Source of the DNA: JBAZOY01 sp041648505 | GTDB taxonomy: Bacteria; Desulfobacterota; Syntrophia; Syntrophales; CG2-30-49-12 | Assembly (NCBI GenBank): GCA_041648505.1 | Contig: JBAZOY010000031.1 | Location: 1-27,884 of the forward strand | Length of the DNA stretch: 27,884 nucleotides | Direction: 5' to 3' | Shown: one piece after another, positions 16,066 through 23,516 of the stretch | Layout of the letters: each line of letters starts with the position of its first letter | How positions within the stretch are numbered: the first letter of the stretch is position 1 | The notes under the pieces: model-generated | Told to the model about the DNA's origin: nothing | What the model saw: the letters and a program-made list of their open reading frames with translations, nothing else | Database searches by the model: none | Translations under genes and position numbers: made by a program

Positions 16066-18168
16066 TCAATATTTAACTGAAATTCCGATGTAAAAATTTC
16101 TTCCTGGACCGGGAAAGCCGTATTCTGACTCAAAATTCTTGTCGAGGATATTATTGAGCGCCAGATAGGCCTCACAATATTTCAAGAAAGTGGCTGAAAT
16201 CCTGGTATTTACAGTAAAGTAGTCTTGGACCTTTGTTTCCGCCTGAGTTGTATTTGTAGGGGTGGGGAGTTGGCTGAAGATTTCACCCATATAAATACCG
16301 GCCAGGTCAATACGCGTGTTAACGGAAGGAATCGTGTAGGTTACCCCGATGTCAACTTTATGTTCAGGGACATTGACGACATCGTCGGTTACCCTGCCTT
16401 CGCTCTTATCCTGGGCATAATTATAAGTGTAACCAGCCCGTAGAACCAGGTCTTTTACCGGGTAATACTCTCCGTTTAATTCAAAGCCCAACATCTCAAT
16501 CTTGGCATAGTTTTGATATTGAGAGGCAGGATAGAGATGAGGGTCGGCATCACGACTGATAAAATCTGATATGTCGTGATAGAAACCTGCAAGCTCCGCT
16601 TTTCCATAGTCTGAAAATAATTGTGAGACTCCAAGTGTATAGTTGATTGCCTTTTCAGCCTTCAGGTCTAAATTTCCACTCTTTGATGAATATAGCTGAT
16701 CCAGCGTCGGGAAACGAACCTTTCGGGCAATCGAACCAAAAAGTTTCGTGGAATCGGTAAAATTATAGGTGGCCCCAATCATGGGATTTAATTCATCCAT
16801 TGTATCCGGCTCACCTGCATCGTTTTGTTTGATGAACGCTCCGGTATTTTTGTCGGTAATATTGATCTTGGCCTCCGTTACATTAAACCAATCGTAGCTC
16901 ACCCCGGCAACAACTGTTAAATTCTTTATTAAGTTAAACTCATTTTCCAGACCCGCTGATCCGGTGTACGAAAATGTTTTTGCAAAGGGCAGATACTCGT
17001 CATCGCGCTGTTTGTGGGAATCACCTCTGTAGTTGAAAGAGAGCCTGATAACATCCCAATCTACAGGTTGAAAATCACTCATAAGAAACCCGCCCATAGT
17101 GTAATCTTCATATCTGCTTACCGCAATTTCCTGGCTATAATCCTGATCCGAATAGGAAGTATAGTCATCGACATGATTGTGATAAAATAACTTAGTCTTG
17201 AGGCTTAATCGGTCAAGGACTTTTTGCTGTCCACTTAAGTCTATGCCCCAATTATCATATTTGGTAATCCGGTCAAAGACTGATGAAAAGGCGGGTTTCG
17301 CGGTGAATACTTGTCCACCATATATAGAAGAAGGATCTCCTTTCTCTTTCGCTATATAGTGGAAATTAAGATAGTACTCCGAACCCGGATTCGGATCTAT
17401 GCCTACTTTGGCCCAGAAGCTGTCCGTTTTGTAATCGGAATTATTACGACGTCCACCATCCTCCAGAACCGCTTGCGTTGTTGTTCCCGGTTTCCTCGTA
17501 ATGGTTCCGATCTGTGGGGAGAAGTCGTCCGACATCCTCCATCCGTCGGATTCTTGGTGGCTGTAGTTCAACCAATAGTTGAAGATACCGGATTTCATGC
17601 CATGAGAAAGAGATTCCCTGTGGGTGCCATAATCTCCCGCCTCCAGGGTTACTTCGGTAGAAGGTTTATCGGCAGGTTTTTTCGTAATAATGTTGACGAC
17701 TCCCATTAAAGCATTCGGTCCATAGAGAACAGAGGCTGCTCCCTTGGTAACCTCGATTTTTGCGACGTTATCGACAGGGATCTGATTCAAATCGAGTTTC
17801 CCGTATTTGGTCTCATAGTATGGAACGCCATCAATCAGGACTAAAATTTTGGCTTGATCCATGCCATGAATTTGAATCGAGGGCTCATTCTTGCGGCCTG
17901 TGGAAACTCGAATTCCGGGGACATACGCCAAAGCTTCAGCAACGGTATGACTATTGGTGGCTTTGATATCCTCAGCAGTGACTTCATTTGTGATGGCCAC
18001 ATCCTGAACTACCGGCAGTTTCTCAGACGTAACAAAGATTTCTCCAAGATTGAATACCTGGAAGTCTTTCTGCCCTCCATTTTTGTCAATTTCTTCTGCC
18101 CATGCCGGACTGAACAAAACGAGTAAAATAAAGCACATGCCCATTAAAAAAAATATTCCCCTGTTCAT
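16066..18168 (-). CDS. TonB-dependent outer-membrane receptor
   Basis: This 700-residue protein starts with a signal peptide (about 1-24, ending PAWA). A plug domain follows, near 45-165, with VAEALAYVPGIRV, IHGMDQAKILVLIDGVP and the strongly conserved VTKGAASVLYGPNALMGVVN segment. The remainder is a 22-strand-type barrel ending in an aromatic residue (GISVKY), as usual for outer-membrane porins. GEIFVTSEK near residue 45 may be the TonB box. Receptors of this type take up siderophores, vitamin B12, heme or other scarce substrates; the ligand cannot be read here. AAGGAGAC lies six bases before the ATG. The leader carries repeats and hairpins, described separately, and the downstream partner is the CxxCH protein. 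Confidence 0.93.
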   Translation of the reverse strand: MNRGIFFLMGMCFILLVLFSPAWAEEIDKNGGQKDFQVFNLGEIFVTSEKLPVVQDVAITNEVTAEDIKATNSHTVAEALAYVPGIRVSTGRKNEPSIQIHGMDQAKILVLIDGVPYYETKYGKLDLNQIPVDNVAKIEVTKGAASVLYGPNALMGVVNIITKKPADKPSTEVTLEAGDYGTHRESLSHGMKSGIFNYWLNYSHQESDGWRMSDDFSPQIGTITRKPGTTTQAVLEDGGRRNNSDYKTDSFWAKVGIDPNPGSEYYLNFHYIAKEKGDPSSIYGGQVFTAKPAFSSVFDRITKYDNWGIDLSGQQKVLDRLSLKTKLFYHNHVDDYTSYSDQDYSQEIAVSRYEDYTMGGFLMSDFQPVDWDVIRLSFNYRGDSHKQRDDEYLPFAKTFSYTGSAGLENEFNLIKNLTVVAGVSYDWFNVTEAKINITDKNTGAFIKQNDAGEPDTMDELNPMIGATYNFTDSTKLFGSIARKVRFPTLDQLYSSKSGNLDLKAEKAINYTLGVSQLFSDYGKAELAGFYHDISDFISRDADPHLYPASQYQNYAKIEMLGFELNGEYYPVKDLVLRAGYTYNYAQDKSEGRVTDDVVNVPEHKVDIGVTYTIPSVNTRIDLAGIYMGEIFSQLPTPTNTTQAETKVQDYFTVNTRISATFLKYCEAYLALNNILDKNFESEYGFPGPGRNFYIGISVKY

Positions 18169-18218
18169 ACATGTCTCCTTGATTTAATTTTTTGTTACTC
18201 GGTATTGGCTGAACCACA

Positions 18219-18298
18219 GGATGGTAAACTCTGTGATTTGGGGGTGATTACGACCAGGTCCGGATGGTAATCCCCGTGCAATTAATAATTGATGGTAA
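18219..18298 (-). promoter_or_regulatory. Structured leader with three TTACCATC copies
   Basis: Read on the minus strand, TTACCATC occurs three times (18291-18298, 18263-18270 and 18220-18227), the last two followed by C. The middle copy is within a hairpin of GGGG-ATTAC / GTAAT-CA-CCCC (18241-18275). The third copy fills the loop of CACAG/CTGTG. This points to regulation of the TonB operon by a protein bound to the repeats or by RNA structure. It does not match the cobalamin riboswitch features I know. Confidence 0.4.
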
Positions 18299-18320
18299 TT
18301 TAAGAAAAATGAAATGTCAA
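18292..18320 (-). promoter_or_regulatory. Possible promoter for the TonB receptor operon
   Basis: On the minus strand TTGACA (18315-18320), 17 bases, then TACCAT (18292-18297). The -10 box is weak and overlaps one of the TTACCATC repeats, which could let a repeat-binding regulator block RNA polymerase. Confidence 0.4.
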
Positions 18321-18615
18321 GAAAATAATTACTTATAATTACTAAATATTACTATTAATAACAAATAATATCATTATGTGCCGGGATAGACTTGGATACC
18401 TTTCACCATCTGCTTAAGAATGTTAGTCTTCTGAAAAAACTTCTGGTGTGAAACGATTGGCGTTCACTATTGACAAACAACCTCAGCCGCAGCAAAGAGC
18501 TTGTTCCAAATATCCGCTATTGGTTTGGTCATTGATTACGGCTATGGGGGACTTAGAAAGGTTTGACAGGAGGGAAAAGGGAGCTATGTAAGTCTTTTTA
18601 GTGAAGGGTTGGAAA

Positions 18616-18647
18616 TTGTGCACATTCAAATAATTGCCGATGCACAA
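18616..18647. repeat. Inverted repeat TTGTGCA/TGCACAA
   Basis: Perfect 7-bp arms at 18616-18622 and 18641-18647 with an 18-base spacer. It could be an operator or a stem; no gene start is within 150 bases on the right strand. Confidence 0.35.
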
Positions 18648-18743
18648 AATATCTGATTTTCCGTATCAGTGAAGATAACGACACTCAGCGCCGTGCCATT
18701 GCGAAATAATCACCCGGCCGCGTAAGCATTCGCTAAGATTTGC

Positions 18744-18768
18744 CCTCGCAGGCATTAGGCCTGCGAGG
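18744..18768. repeat. Strong hairpin CCTCGCAGGC/GCCTGCGAGG
   Basis: A perfect 10-bp GC-rich stem at 18744-18753 and 18759-18768 with the loop ATTAG. It lies just past the stop of the minus-strand SnoaL-like gene (51 bases). On that strand no T-run follows the stem; on the plus strand the following bases contain only GATTTTC. It may stop or stabilise the SnoaL-like transcript, or be a dispersed palindromic repeat. Confidence 0.5.
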
Positions 18769-18819
18769 TACGGTTGATTTTCATATACAGTTGCGGACTT
18801 GTTTTGAACGGGGGTTTCG

Positions 18820-19263
18820 TTAACTATTACTCACTGGTGCAAGGGAATCTACGGTGATCTGACGCGACTTGAATTTCCACTCCCCGCCGACTTTGGCGTA
18901 TTCGTCGTCATACCACGCCACCATCGCCCATGGTTTGTCGTCGCGTATCAGGCGTGCCTCCAGATAACAGGTTCCTTTGGCCCGCTCCGCGCTCAAGAGC
19001 TCGACCACATGGTTGTGAATGAAAGGCCGCGGCTTCATCGGACTCATTACATCATTTTTGATCATTTCGCGCAGTTTCTCACGGCCCTGTGTCCTGGGCA
19101 GTATCGGATCATTGATTGATATCTCTCCGTCTTCAGTAAAGAGATTCACGTATCCGTCCACATCCTTCTGCCAGATACAGTGGCAGTAGCGCATGGGTAA
19201 GGTGCGAATTTCTTCCCGGTCAATCACTTCCTGCAATAAAGTTTCGATACTCTTGTTTTCCAT
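18820..19263 (-). CDS. SnoaL-like / NTF2-fold protein
   Basis: This 147-residue protein fits the SnoaL_4-like group of the nuclear transport factor 2 superfamily: an N-terminal helix pair (EVIDREEIRTLPMRYCHCIWQKDVDGYV), then LFTEDGEIS, GREKLREMI, FIHNHVVEL and a final WKFKSRQITVDS strand. Such proteins are small dimers that can be enzymes (isomerase or dehydratase) or ligand binders; no catalytic set can be assigned. ATG 19263 is chosen because AAGGAGA precedes it by six bases and a longer reading would run upstream of the predicted transcription start. It is driven by the family promoter at 19330-19369, which links it to redox genes further right. Confidence 0.8.
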   Translation of the reverse strand: MENKSIETLLQEVIDREEIRTLPMRYCHCIWQKDVDGYVNLFTEDGEISINDPILPRTQGREKLREMIKNDVMSPMKPRPFIHNHVVELLSAERAKGTCYLEARLIRDDKPWAMVAWYDDEYAKVGGEWKFKSRQITVDSLAPVSNS

Positions 19264-19329
19264 GCCGGTCTCCTTTGTCGCGAGTGTGGTTGAATTGAAA
19301 TTGATGAGTAATTGCCTTTTGATGGGAAA

Positions 19330-19369
19330 ACTATAAGACAAGCAGTTTTCTGTGTCAATGAAATGTTGG
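19330..19369 (-). promoter_or_regulatory. CCAAT-family promoter A (SnoaL-like gene)
   Basis: On the minus strand: CCAAC (19365-19369), five bases, ATTGACA with TTGACA at 19353-19358, exactly 17 bases, TATAGT at 19330-19335. The spacer is nearly the same as in copy B: both read ...CTTGTCT before the -10 box. It is about 60 bases upstream of the ATG. The transposase remnant begins just upstream, so any farther regulatory sequence may be lost or altered here. Confidence 0.75.
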
Positions 19370-19384
19370 CCTCAGAAACAGGCT

Positions 19385-19677
19385 CTAAGCGAAGATGATC
19401 AGAAACCAAAACGGGAGCCTCCATACCGGGAGAGCAAGGGAAATAACAATAATTTTCTCTCTTCTTTCCGGCAGTATCTCATGGGAAAAGCTCTTTGGAA
19501 TAGCTGTCCTGTGTCCATAAGCCCGTCAAGCCCTCTTTCCTGGAATGTCCATTTGTACTCGTAAAACTGACTCCGGGAAATACCGTGGTGACGACATGCC
19601 TCTGATACGTTTCGAAGTCTTTCAGTAAGTTGTAGCAATGTCAGTCTCGTTTGTGCTATCTTCTTCTCGGCGATCAT
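19385..19677 (-). pseudogene. Transposase N-terminal remnant (helix-turn-helix, IS481-like)
   Basis: The first about 57 codons, from ATG 19677, resemble the helix-turn-helix of IS481/IS3-related transposases: LTERLRNVSEACRHHGISRSQFYEYKWTFQERGLDGL. Homology then leaves the frame near 19505 and resumes in another with IPKSFSHEILPERREKII and SLALPVW, matching the family's following segment. It stops near 19400 with no catalytic DDE domain. So the gene is frameshifted and lacks most of its length. No terminal inverted repeats were recognised. Its 5' end lies just before the GAF/HD-GYP region and its truncated end abuts promoter A. Confidence 0.7.
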
Positions 19678-19869
19678 TTCTTTCGCTTTTGTTAATATTT
19701 TTTAGGCAAAAACACTTTGTTCGAAGAGAATACTGATTGCCGCTTCCAACTGTACGGGAAGATATTGACTTCTACAACTTTTGAGACCTTGCAGTGGGGT
19801 TATCTAAAAGATATTATTCGGGATAAATTGTTCAGCTTTGTTGATCTTTTGAAATTTACAGGAGTAAAC

Positions 19870-21093
19870 ATGAACGATATTGACGTGACAAAAGGGCCGT
19901 CCGATCGAGACACGCATCGACCTGCTGTCAAGGCAAGGCAGACGATAAACGACCAGAAATGCGTTACGAATCCGAGGTGCTCATCCGATGAAATTGCTGA
20001 CATCCTTAGTACACTTGTTCATCTATCTTTGAAAGATATTCCTCTCAAGGAGCAGTTGCAGCTCATTCTGCAGCACGTTTTCTCTGTTTCTTGGCTTTCT
20101 CTGCAATCGAAAGGTGCCGTATTCCTTGTCGGCGATGATCCTGATGTGCTGGTGATGATGGCCCAATGTGGCTTGCCTGCGCCCCTGCTGAGTATGTGCG
20201 AGAGAGTTACCTTTGGGCGCTGCCTTTGTGGCCGAGCGGCTTTATCAAGAGAGGTCCAGTACGTTTCCTGTGTTGACGAACGTCACGACAACTTATATCC
20301 GGGGATGCCTCCTCATGGGCACTACTGTGTTCCCATTGAGACGGAGAATGGAGTGTTGGGGGTATTGAACTTCTATACTGAAGAGGGGCATGCTCGGAAT
20401 GAGAGAGAGGTGGAGTTTCTCAGGACGGTAACTGTCGTGTTGGCGGGGATCATCGAGCATCGACGGGTAGAAGAAAACCTCAAAGAAGTTCTTGCGAAGT
20501 TGCGAAAAGCACTTGGTGGAACTATTCAGGTCGTGGCGTCCATTGTCGAGAGGAGGGACCCCTATACGGCTGGGCATCAACGCCGTGTCGCGAACCTTGC
20601 CCGTGCCATAGCGACGGAGATGGGCCTTTCGCAGGACCAGAGAGATGCAATCCGATTATCGGGTATCATTCATGATGTCGGCAAGATATCGGTTCCCGCA
20701 GAGATACTTACCTATCCCGGCAGGCTGGGCGAGCCTGAAATGGCCCTGATTAAGAGACATCCTGACATTGGCTATGAAACGATCAGGATGATAGACTTCC
20801 CGTGGGCGATTGCCGAGATCGTGCGACAACATCATGAAAGAATGGATGGTTCGGGTTATCCTCAGGGTCTCTCGGGCGAACACATCATGATGGAGGCAAG
20901 GGTCATTGGTGTTGCGGATGTAGTGGAAGCCATGGCTTCGCACAGGCCCTATAGACCGGCTCTTGGGCTAGATAAAGCACTCGATGAAATCTCGCGGAAC
21001 AGAGGAATCCTTTACGATGCCGTGGTGGTCGACGCAACTTTGAAGCTTCTGAAGGAAAAAGGATTTCAGCTCGACAGGGAAGTCACGGACTGA
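19870..21093 (+). CDS. GAF domain / HD-GYP cyclic-di-GMP phosphodiesterase
   Basis: This 407-residue cytoplasmic protein has a GAF sensory domain (about 45-200) and an HD-GYP domain (about 215-400), the class that hydrolyses cyclic-di-GMP. The catalytic set is present: His236 in AGHQRR, HDVGK at 268-272, HH at 321-322, and DGSGYPQGLSGE including GYP at 329-331. The GAF part is cysteine-rich, with Cys100, Cys110, Cys118, Cys120, Cys134 and Cys153, including CLCGRAA at 118-124, a motif I associate with a sub-group of GAF sensors that might bind metal or sense redox. ATG 19870 has AGGAG five to six bases upstream; a longer TTG reading from 19717 has none. Its end overlaps the convergent thioredoxin gene by 28 bases. 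Confidence 0.87.
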   Translation: MNDIDVTKGPSDRDTHRPAVKARQTINDQKCVTNPRCSSDEIADILSTLVHLSLKDIPLKEQLQLILQHVFSVSWLSLQSKGAVFLVGDDPDVLVMMAQCGLPAPLLSMCERVTFGRCLCGRAALSREVQYVSCVDERHDNLYPGMPPHGHYCVPIETENGVLGVLNFYTEEGHARNEREVEFLRTVTVVLAGIIEHRRVEENLKEVLAKLRKALGGTIQVVASIVERRDPYTAGHQRRVANLARAIATEMGLSQDQRDAIRLSGIIHDVGKISVPAEILTYPGRLGEPEMALIKRHPDIGYETIRMIDFPWAIAEIVRQHHERMDGSGYPQGLSGEHIMMEARVIGVADVVEAMASHRPYRPALGLDKALDEISRNRGILYDAVVVDATLKLLKEKGFQLDREVTD

Positions 21094-21434
21094 CGGGTCA
21101 ACCTGCACTTGGCTATCATACTGTCGATGTCTTTTTCGTTAACAACGTTCACCGGTGTTGAAATCGTTTTTTCCACAGGTTTTCCATTGTCGAAAAGGAT
21201 AAGAGTCGGTACAGCAGTTATACCGAATTCAATCCAGCATGTGGAATTATCATCGGTTATATCCACTCTTGCAAAGGTGGCGTCGGGGATAGATTTCACT
21301 TTTGCTTCCCACACCGGCATGAACCCCTTGCAGTAGCGGCAATAAGTGGCATGGAAAAGCGCAATGAATTTACCTGTCGTGTTTTTACGAAATTCATCAA
21401 ACTGTTTGTCGTTAAGGTCTCCTGAAGCAGGCAT
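21066..21434 (-). CDS. Thioredoxin-fold protein with CRYC
   Basis: This 122-residue protein has a thioredoxin fold with the redox motif CRYC at residues 32-35 (HATYCRYCKGFMPVWEAK), then VDITDD and the cis-Pro loop AVPTLILFDNG. CRYC is not the standard CGPC, so its potential and partner may differ from those of a housekeeping thioredoxin. No signal peptide is seen. The start at ATG 21434 has AAGGAGG nine bases before it. A longer frame to 21539 would start upstream of the predicted transcription start, so it is rejected. Promoter B at 21528-21567 drives it. Its 3' end overlaps the HD-GYP gene on the opposite strand. Confidence 0.86.
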   Translation of the reverse strand: MPASGDLNDKQFDEFRKNTTGKFIALFHATYCRYCKGFMPVWEAKVKSIPDATFARVDITDDNSTCWIEFGITAVPTLILFDNGKPVEKTISTPVNVVNEKDIDSMIAKCRLTRQSVTSLSS

Positions 21435-21527
21435 TAATTCTTTCCTCCTTAATGGTTTGGCTTGACAGAAATTATACCATTCACCCTTATGTATTGGAAT
21501 TGATAAAATATTTCTTAGGGCGGGAGC

Positions 21528-21567
21528 AGTATAAGACAAGTGGTTTTGTGTGTCAATTTAGTATTGG
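21528..21567 (-). promoter_or_regulatory. CCAAT-family promoter B (thioredoxin gene)
   Basis: On the minus strand: CCAAT (21563-21567), five bases, ATTGACA with TTGACA at 21551-21556, 17 bases, TATACT at 21528-21533. Resemblance to copy D continues at least to 21620, upstream of the promoter. Confidence 0.8.
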
Positions 21568-21670
21568 TTACGAAAGGTGGAATGTTGCGCCTATAACGAT
21601 GGGAATGGTGTGTCGGGGCGACTTCCGAGCGCGATTATTATCGGCGGCACGAGCAACCCGCAACGCAGAA

Positions 21671-21872
21671 TCATGCAGCCGGATAATCGATCTTTTTAAG
21701 GTCTCTTTGATCTCATCAAGGGTAGCCGGAGATTCCCACTCTACATATATTGTTTTGGCTTCCGGGCTGCCTTCTACCGTTTTGGCGCCCTTTATTTTAT
21801 TAAATTCTTTTTTAATGGCCATCACACAATGGCCACAGGAAATATTGGGGATCGAAAAGGTTTCTTTTCCAT
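21671..21872 (-). pseudogene. Heavy-metal-associated (HMA) protein, frameshifted twice
   Basis: Read with two missing bases restored, this is a 67-residue HMA-type metal-binding protein: MEKK-TFSIPNISCGHCVMA, then KKEFNKIKGAKTVEGS, and a KIDYPAA end with TGA at 21671. The CGHC pair is the metal-binding CxxC of copper chaperones. In the sequence as given, one A is missing after MEKK (near 21860) and one in the A-run before the final KIDYPAA (near 21697), so no single frame spans it. GAGGAG precedes the ATG at 21872. It starts 27 bases after the siroheme-type gene and is the last gene of that operon. The defect may be a recent mutation or a base-calling error in homopolymer runs. Confidence 0.75.
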
Positions 21873-21899
21873 ATTTATCTCCTCTTTAAGTTGAAAGAA

Positions 21900-22736
21900 T
21901 TAAAAAATCCCGTCATTTGAAAAATTATTTATGGATAAGCTCTGATAACGTTTTGCCATTTTTTCAAATTCCGATGATGTTAAAATCTGGCTGAATCGTT
22001 CGCCATGTTTGCTGTTTTGCTTATAAAAATGCAGACAGTCTTTAATGATGCTCAAGGCCTGCGGTTCGCTGTAAATTCCCGGCAACTCTCTTGCCAGCAG
22101 GGGATGGCGTCCTAGTTTCCCCCCCAGCTGTACCCTGAATCCTTTGGCGTCCTCCGCAATCGTGCCGGTGGGACAGACTTGCATGCACTTTCCGCAACGC
22201 ATACAACGGATGAAATCTATCTGTGGAAATTCTTTTTCTCTGTTTAAAATGATTGCATCCTCCGCGCAGGCTTCAACGCATGCTTCGCACCTGGTACAGG
22301 GCTCTTCGGTTAATGCCGGTGTGCAGGCACCGATGATGCCGATGTCTTTTATCTGGGGCTGTGAACAGGCGTTGGGGCAGTCCGCCAGTGTAATCCTGAA
22401 TTCGTGGTGAAATTTAAGCTCCCCTTTGACACTGTTCCGGAGAAATCCGGGCAGGTCTTCACCTCTAACCAGAGTTTCGATTTTCTGCAGGAGGTCATTG
22501 CTGACGGCCGCCCGGTTGGGACATCCGCCGGCTCCAAAACAGGTATCGATTTGATAACCTTTTATTTCAGAAGCCATGCTGGATAGGTAATTAGCCTGAG
22601 TGGCCTTGACATCTGCAGGAGAAACAAATGTCTTACCTGCTTCACGTGCCTCTTTTTCAACTCGTGTCTTTACCCGTTTACGTACAAAAAAGGGGACCTT
22701 TTTTATAATTTCATCAGCTTCTTTGGTCCATTCCAT
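21900..22736 (-). CDS. Small siroheme/[4Fe-4S] reductase-like protein with PCP_red and ferredoxin domains
   Basis: This 278-residue protein starts with a PCP_red-type segment (residues about 3-50, VPFFVRKRVKTRVEKEAR). A nitrite/sulfite reductase-like region follows: Cys66 and Cys72 in CFGAGGCPN, and Cys120 and Cys124 in DCPNACSQ, the C-x5-C...C-x3-C arrangement that binds siroheme-coupled [4Fe-4S]. Two ferredoxin clusters come next, at Cys147/150/153/157 and Cys178/181/184/188. It is much shorter than full sulfite reductases, as in proteins named PCP reductase family in sulfate reducers. Whether it reduces sulfite or nitrite, or acts on other substrates, is unknown. It follows the HEAT gene by 11 bases and the ferredoxin may be its electron donor. 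AAGGATA precedes the ATG. Confidence 0.82.
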   Translation of the reverse strand: MEWTKEADEIIKKVPFFVRKRVKTRVEKEAREAGKTFVSPADVKATQANYLSSMASEIKGYQIDTCFGAGGCPNRAAVSNDLLQKIETLVRGEDLPGFLRNSVKGELKFHHEFRITLADCPNACSQPQIKDIGIIGACTPALTEEPCTRCEACVEACAEDAIILNREKEFPQIDFIRCMRCGKCMQVCPTGTIAEDAKGFRVQLGGKLGRHPLLARELPGIYSEPQALSIIKDCLHFYKQNSKHGERFSQILTSSEFEKMAKRYQSLSINNFSNDGIF

Positions 22737-22747
22737 TTCGAGTATCC

Positions 22748-23452
22748 TTAAGCCTGACGGTTCTTCTCCGTTGCCGCCAATGCTTCCCGCGCCAGTTGAC
22801 CGACCGAATATTGAGCGATACTTCCGTCACGATACAGCATCAAGTCGGACGGATCGTCGGCGAGTTGTTTCAACCGGGGGATTGTTTCCGTGCTTAACTG
22901 TGGACTTACTGCCCAGACGGCAAGACCCTTGATGATTGGATCTTCGGATTCCATATAGGGCATAAGAAACTCTGCAATATTTTGCGTGTATTGCGGCCGG
23001 GTATGTGCCAGCCGTCCGATCCCCCAAAGGACTCCCCGCTGTAAAACATTGTGTTCCAGATAGTTGCATCCCGGCCGTATATAAGAAATAAATATACGAT
23101 AGAATTCCTCGGCCAGGCTTTCGTTTTGGGCCATAGCCTCTGCCATTGATTCAGGGCAGCCCCAACCGATTCCACCGGATTCCTCGTTAAGATTCCAGAT
23201 AAAACGACGCATGAAAACTCGGGCGGATTCCAGATCAGATACGGCCAGATCAGATATAACCTTTCCCATGGCGGTTATCGCGCGCCATTTAACCCGTTCG
23301 TCAAGACTGCACAAAAAAGAGAATAGTGAATTGACAGTCTGTCGGGGAGGTAATTGCCGAATTTCATCGAGCCACAGCTCAAGATTTTCAGCTTGAAGAA
23401 GCTGCTCAATCTTTTTTTTTAATTGCCGGCCGGTTAATTTTTCGTTTTTCAT
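22748..23452 (-). CDS. HEAT-like repeat protein (DVU0298-like)
   Basis: This 234-residue protein is alpha-helical with HEAT-type repeats, visible as FSFLCSLDERVKWRAITAMGKVI, VLQRGVLWGIGRLAH and DPIIKGLAVWAVSP. It resembles a family first seen in Desulfovibrio (DVU0298) that occurs next to Fe-S and heme proteins; I state this from memory. HEAT repeats often serve as scaffolds, so a role in assembling or partnering the adjacent siroheme-type reductase is a reasonable inference. The gene is between the ferredoxin and reductase genes, with gaps of 64 and 11 bases. The ATG at 23452 has AAGG about six bases upstream. No transmembrane segments or cofactor motifs are seen. Confidence 0.7.
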   Translation of the reverse strand: MKNEKLTGRQLKKKIEQLLQAENLELWLDEIRQLPPRQTVNSLFSFLCSLDERVKWRAITAMGKVISDLAVSDLESARVFMRRFIWNLNEESGGIGWGCPESMAEAMAQNESLAEEFYRIFISYIRPGCNYLEHNVLQRGVLWGIGRLAHTRPQYTQNIAEFLMPYMESEDPIIKGLAVWAVSPQLSTETIPRLKQLADDPSDLMLYRDGSIAQYSVGQLAREALAATEKNRQA

Positions 23453-23516
23453 GATGGCCTTGTTACTACATTATTATGTAAAGCTGAAATCTTTCAGTCT
23501 CTGGAATCTGTATGTT

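Larger units (their letters stand above)
18169..18819. other. Intergenic region upstream of the TonB receptor, 651 bp
   Basis: No protein gene is supported. The left part (18169-18320) is the leader and promoter of the TonB receptor. 18280-18380 is very A+T rich. 18560-18770 contains three inverted repeats: 18616-18647, CTGAT/ATCAG at 18653-18669, and a strong hairpin at 18744-18768. A TTGACA at 18563-18568 has only poor -10 matches, so a small RNA reading right is possible but weakly supported. Confidence 0.5.

Noticed and set aside
21435..21539. N-terminal extension of the thioredoxin to 21539
   Set aside because: It would begin upstream of the predicted transcription start from promoter B and lacks a ribosome binding site; the ATG at 21434 has AAGGAGG.
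21568..21825. 85-codon open frame taken as an intact gene
   Set aside because: It is only the middle of the HMA gene; its first codons lack the CGHC motif, which is in another frame, and its last 35 are out of frame.
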